DNA from: Chloroflexales bacterium
GTDB lineage: Bacteria; Chloroflexota; Chloroflexia; Chloroflexales; Chloroflexaceae
NCBI GenBank assembly: GCA_013336035.1
Contig: JAAXUL010000514.1
Span: 1-6,065, forward strand
DNA: 6,065 bases
Direction: 5' to 3'
Part shown: positions 5,627 through 6,065 of the stretch, piece by piece
Numbering within the stretch: the first letter of the stretch is position 1
Layout of the letters: each line of letters starts with the position of its first letter
Notes under the pieces: model-generated
Databases searched by the model: none
What the model saw: only the letters and a program-made list of their open reading frames with translations
Told to the model about the DNA's origin: nothing
Position numbers and translations under genes: made by a program

Positions 5627-5631
5627 CAGCT

Positions 5632-6065
5632 ATGCTTCAGGTTCACGGCCTGCGCAAAGACTACGGCGCGGCCACCGTCCTCTCCTCAGTCAGCTTCACG
5701 CTCAGCGACGGCGAGCACGTCGGCCTGATCGGCCCGAACGGGGCCGGCAAGTCGACCCTGCTGCGCATCATCACCGGGCGCGAGGCGCCCGACGCGGGCG
5801 CGGTCGCCCTGGCGGCGGGCGCCAGCGTCGGCTACCTGGCCCAGGCCTTCGACGAGGGGCTCGGCGCCACGGTGGCCGAGGCGATCAGCGCCGCGCTCGG
5901 CCCGTACGCCACGGCCGAGGCCGAGCTTGCGCGGGCCTCGGAGAGGCTCGGCTCGGCTACGGGCGGCGAGGCCCTGGCGGCCGCGATGGCGCGCTACGAG
6001 GCCGCCGCGGCCCACTTCCTGCAGGTGGAGAACTTCCAATCTTCCATGCTTCTCGAAAATCGCGT
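5632..6065 (+). CDS. ABC-F-type ATP-binding protein, N-terminal part (runs off right edge)
   Basis: ATG at 5632 has AGGAGG 6 nt upstream and opens a frame of 144 complete codons that reaches the window end. The first nucleotide-binding domain is visible. Walker A is GPNGAGKST (34-42), and ASVGYLAQ (64-71) contains the Q-loop glutamine. Then follows an Ala/Glu-rich helical stretch (about 80-128) in the place where ABC-F proteins carry their arm region, before the signature motif. There is no membrane segment or signal peptide. ABC-F proteins have two such domains in one chain and act on the ribosome as translation factors or antibiotic-protection proteins. Which of these applies cannot be told without the linker between the domains. 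After residue 128 (HF) the sequence no longer looks like the family, and codons CAA, TCT, CTT, GAA and AAT appear, unlike the rest; see findings. The alternative, a transporter ATPase, is less likely given the helical insert. Confidence 0.82.
   Translation, partial: MLQVHGLRKDYGAATVLSSVSFTLSDGEHVGLIGPNGAGKSTLLRIITGREAPDAGAVALAAGASVGYLAQAFDEGLGATVAEAISAALGPYATAEAELARASERLGSATGGEALAAAMARYEAAAAHFLQVENFQSSMLLENR

Overview
The window is GC-rich, with strongly G/C-ended codons, and holds an ordinary bacterial chromosomal segment of single genes with short intergenic spaces. The large GT39-type membrane glycosyltransferase with a C-terminal extracytoplasmic domain, the aminotransferase type and the overall composition suggest a Chloroflexota (Chloroflexia-like) bacterium. 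That assignment is inference from protein style; no phylogenetic marker is present.

Layout from left to right: (1) a polytopic GT39-like glycosyltransferase on the minus strand, open at the left edge (1-1800); (2) a divergent intergenic region with several extended -10 promoter candidates; (3) a class I/II PLP-dependent aminotransferase on the plus strand (1997-3157); (4) a 118-residue protein of unknown function with two cysteines and a C-terminal membrane anchor (3285-3641); (5) a perfect 36-bp palindrome and a second hairpin, which together separate the plus-strand gene from a converging tRNA pair; (6) tRNA-Glu(CTC) and tRNA-Asp(GTC) on the minus strand, 8 nt apart, both with encoded CCA and served by one clear promoter; (7) a 13-bp inverted repeat, then a minus-strand S41/CtpA-like PDZ protease (4057-5340) in which the usual catalytic lysine is threonine; (8) a divergent promoter region; (9) a plus-strand leader containing a 12-codon upstream ORF and two mutually exclusive hairpins, the second of which covers the Shine-Dalgarno of (10) an ABC-F-type ATPase gene that runs off the right edge.

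The genes do not form a pathway: cell-surface glycosylation, amino-acid metabolism, translation (tRNAs, ABC-F factor) and envelope proteolysis sit side by side, each with its own transcription signals. The items most worth a second look are the leader-peptide/alternative-hairpin arrangement before the ABC-F gene, the S41 protein lacking the lysine/glutamine of the catalytic site, the small tail-anchored protein, and an abrupt change in sequence character in the last 30-45 bases. I see no mobile element, CRISPR array, rRNA or phage gene.
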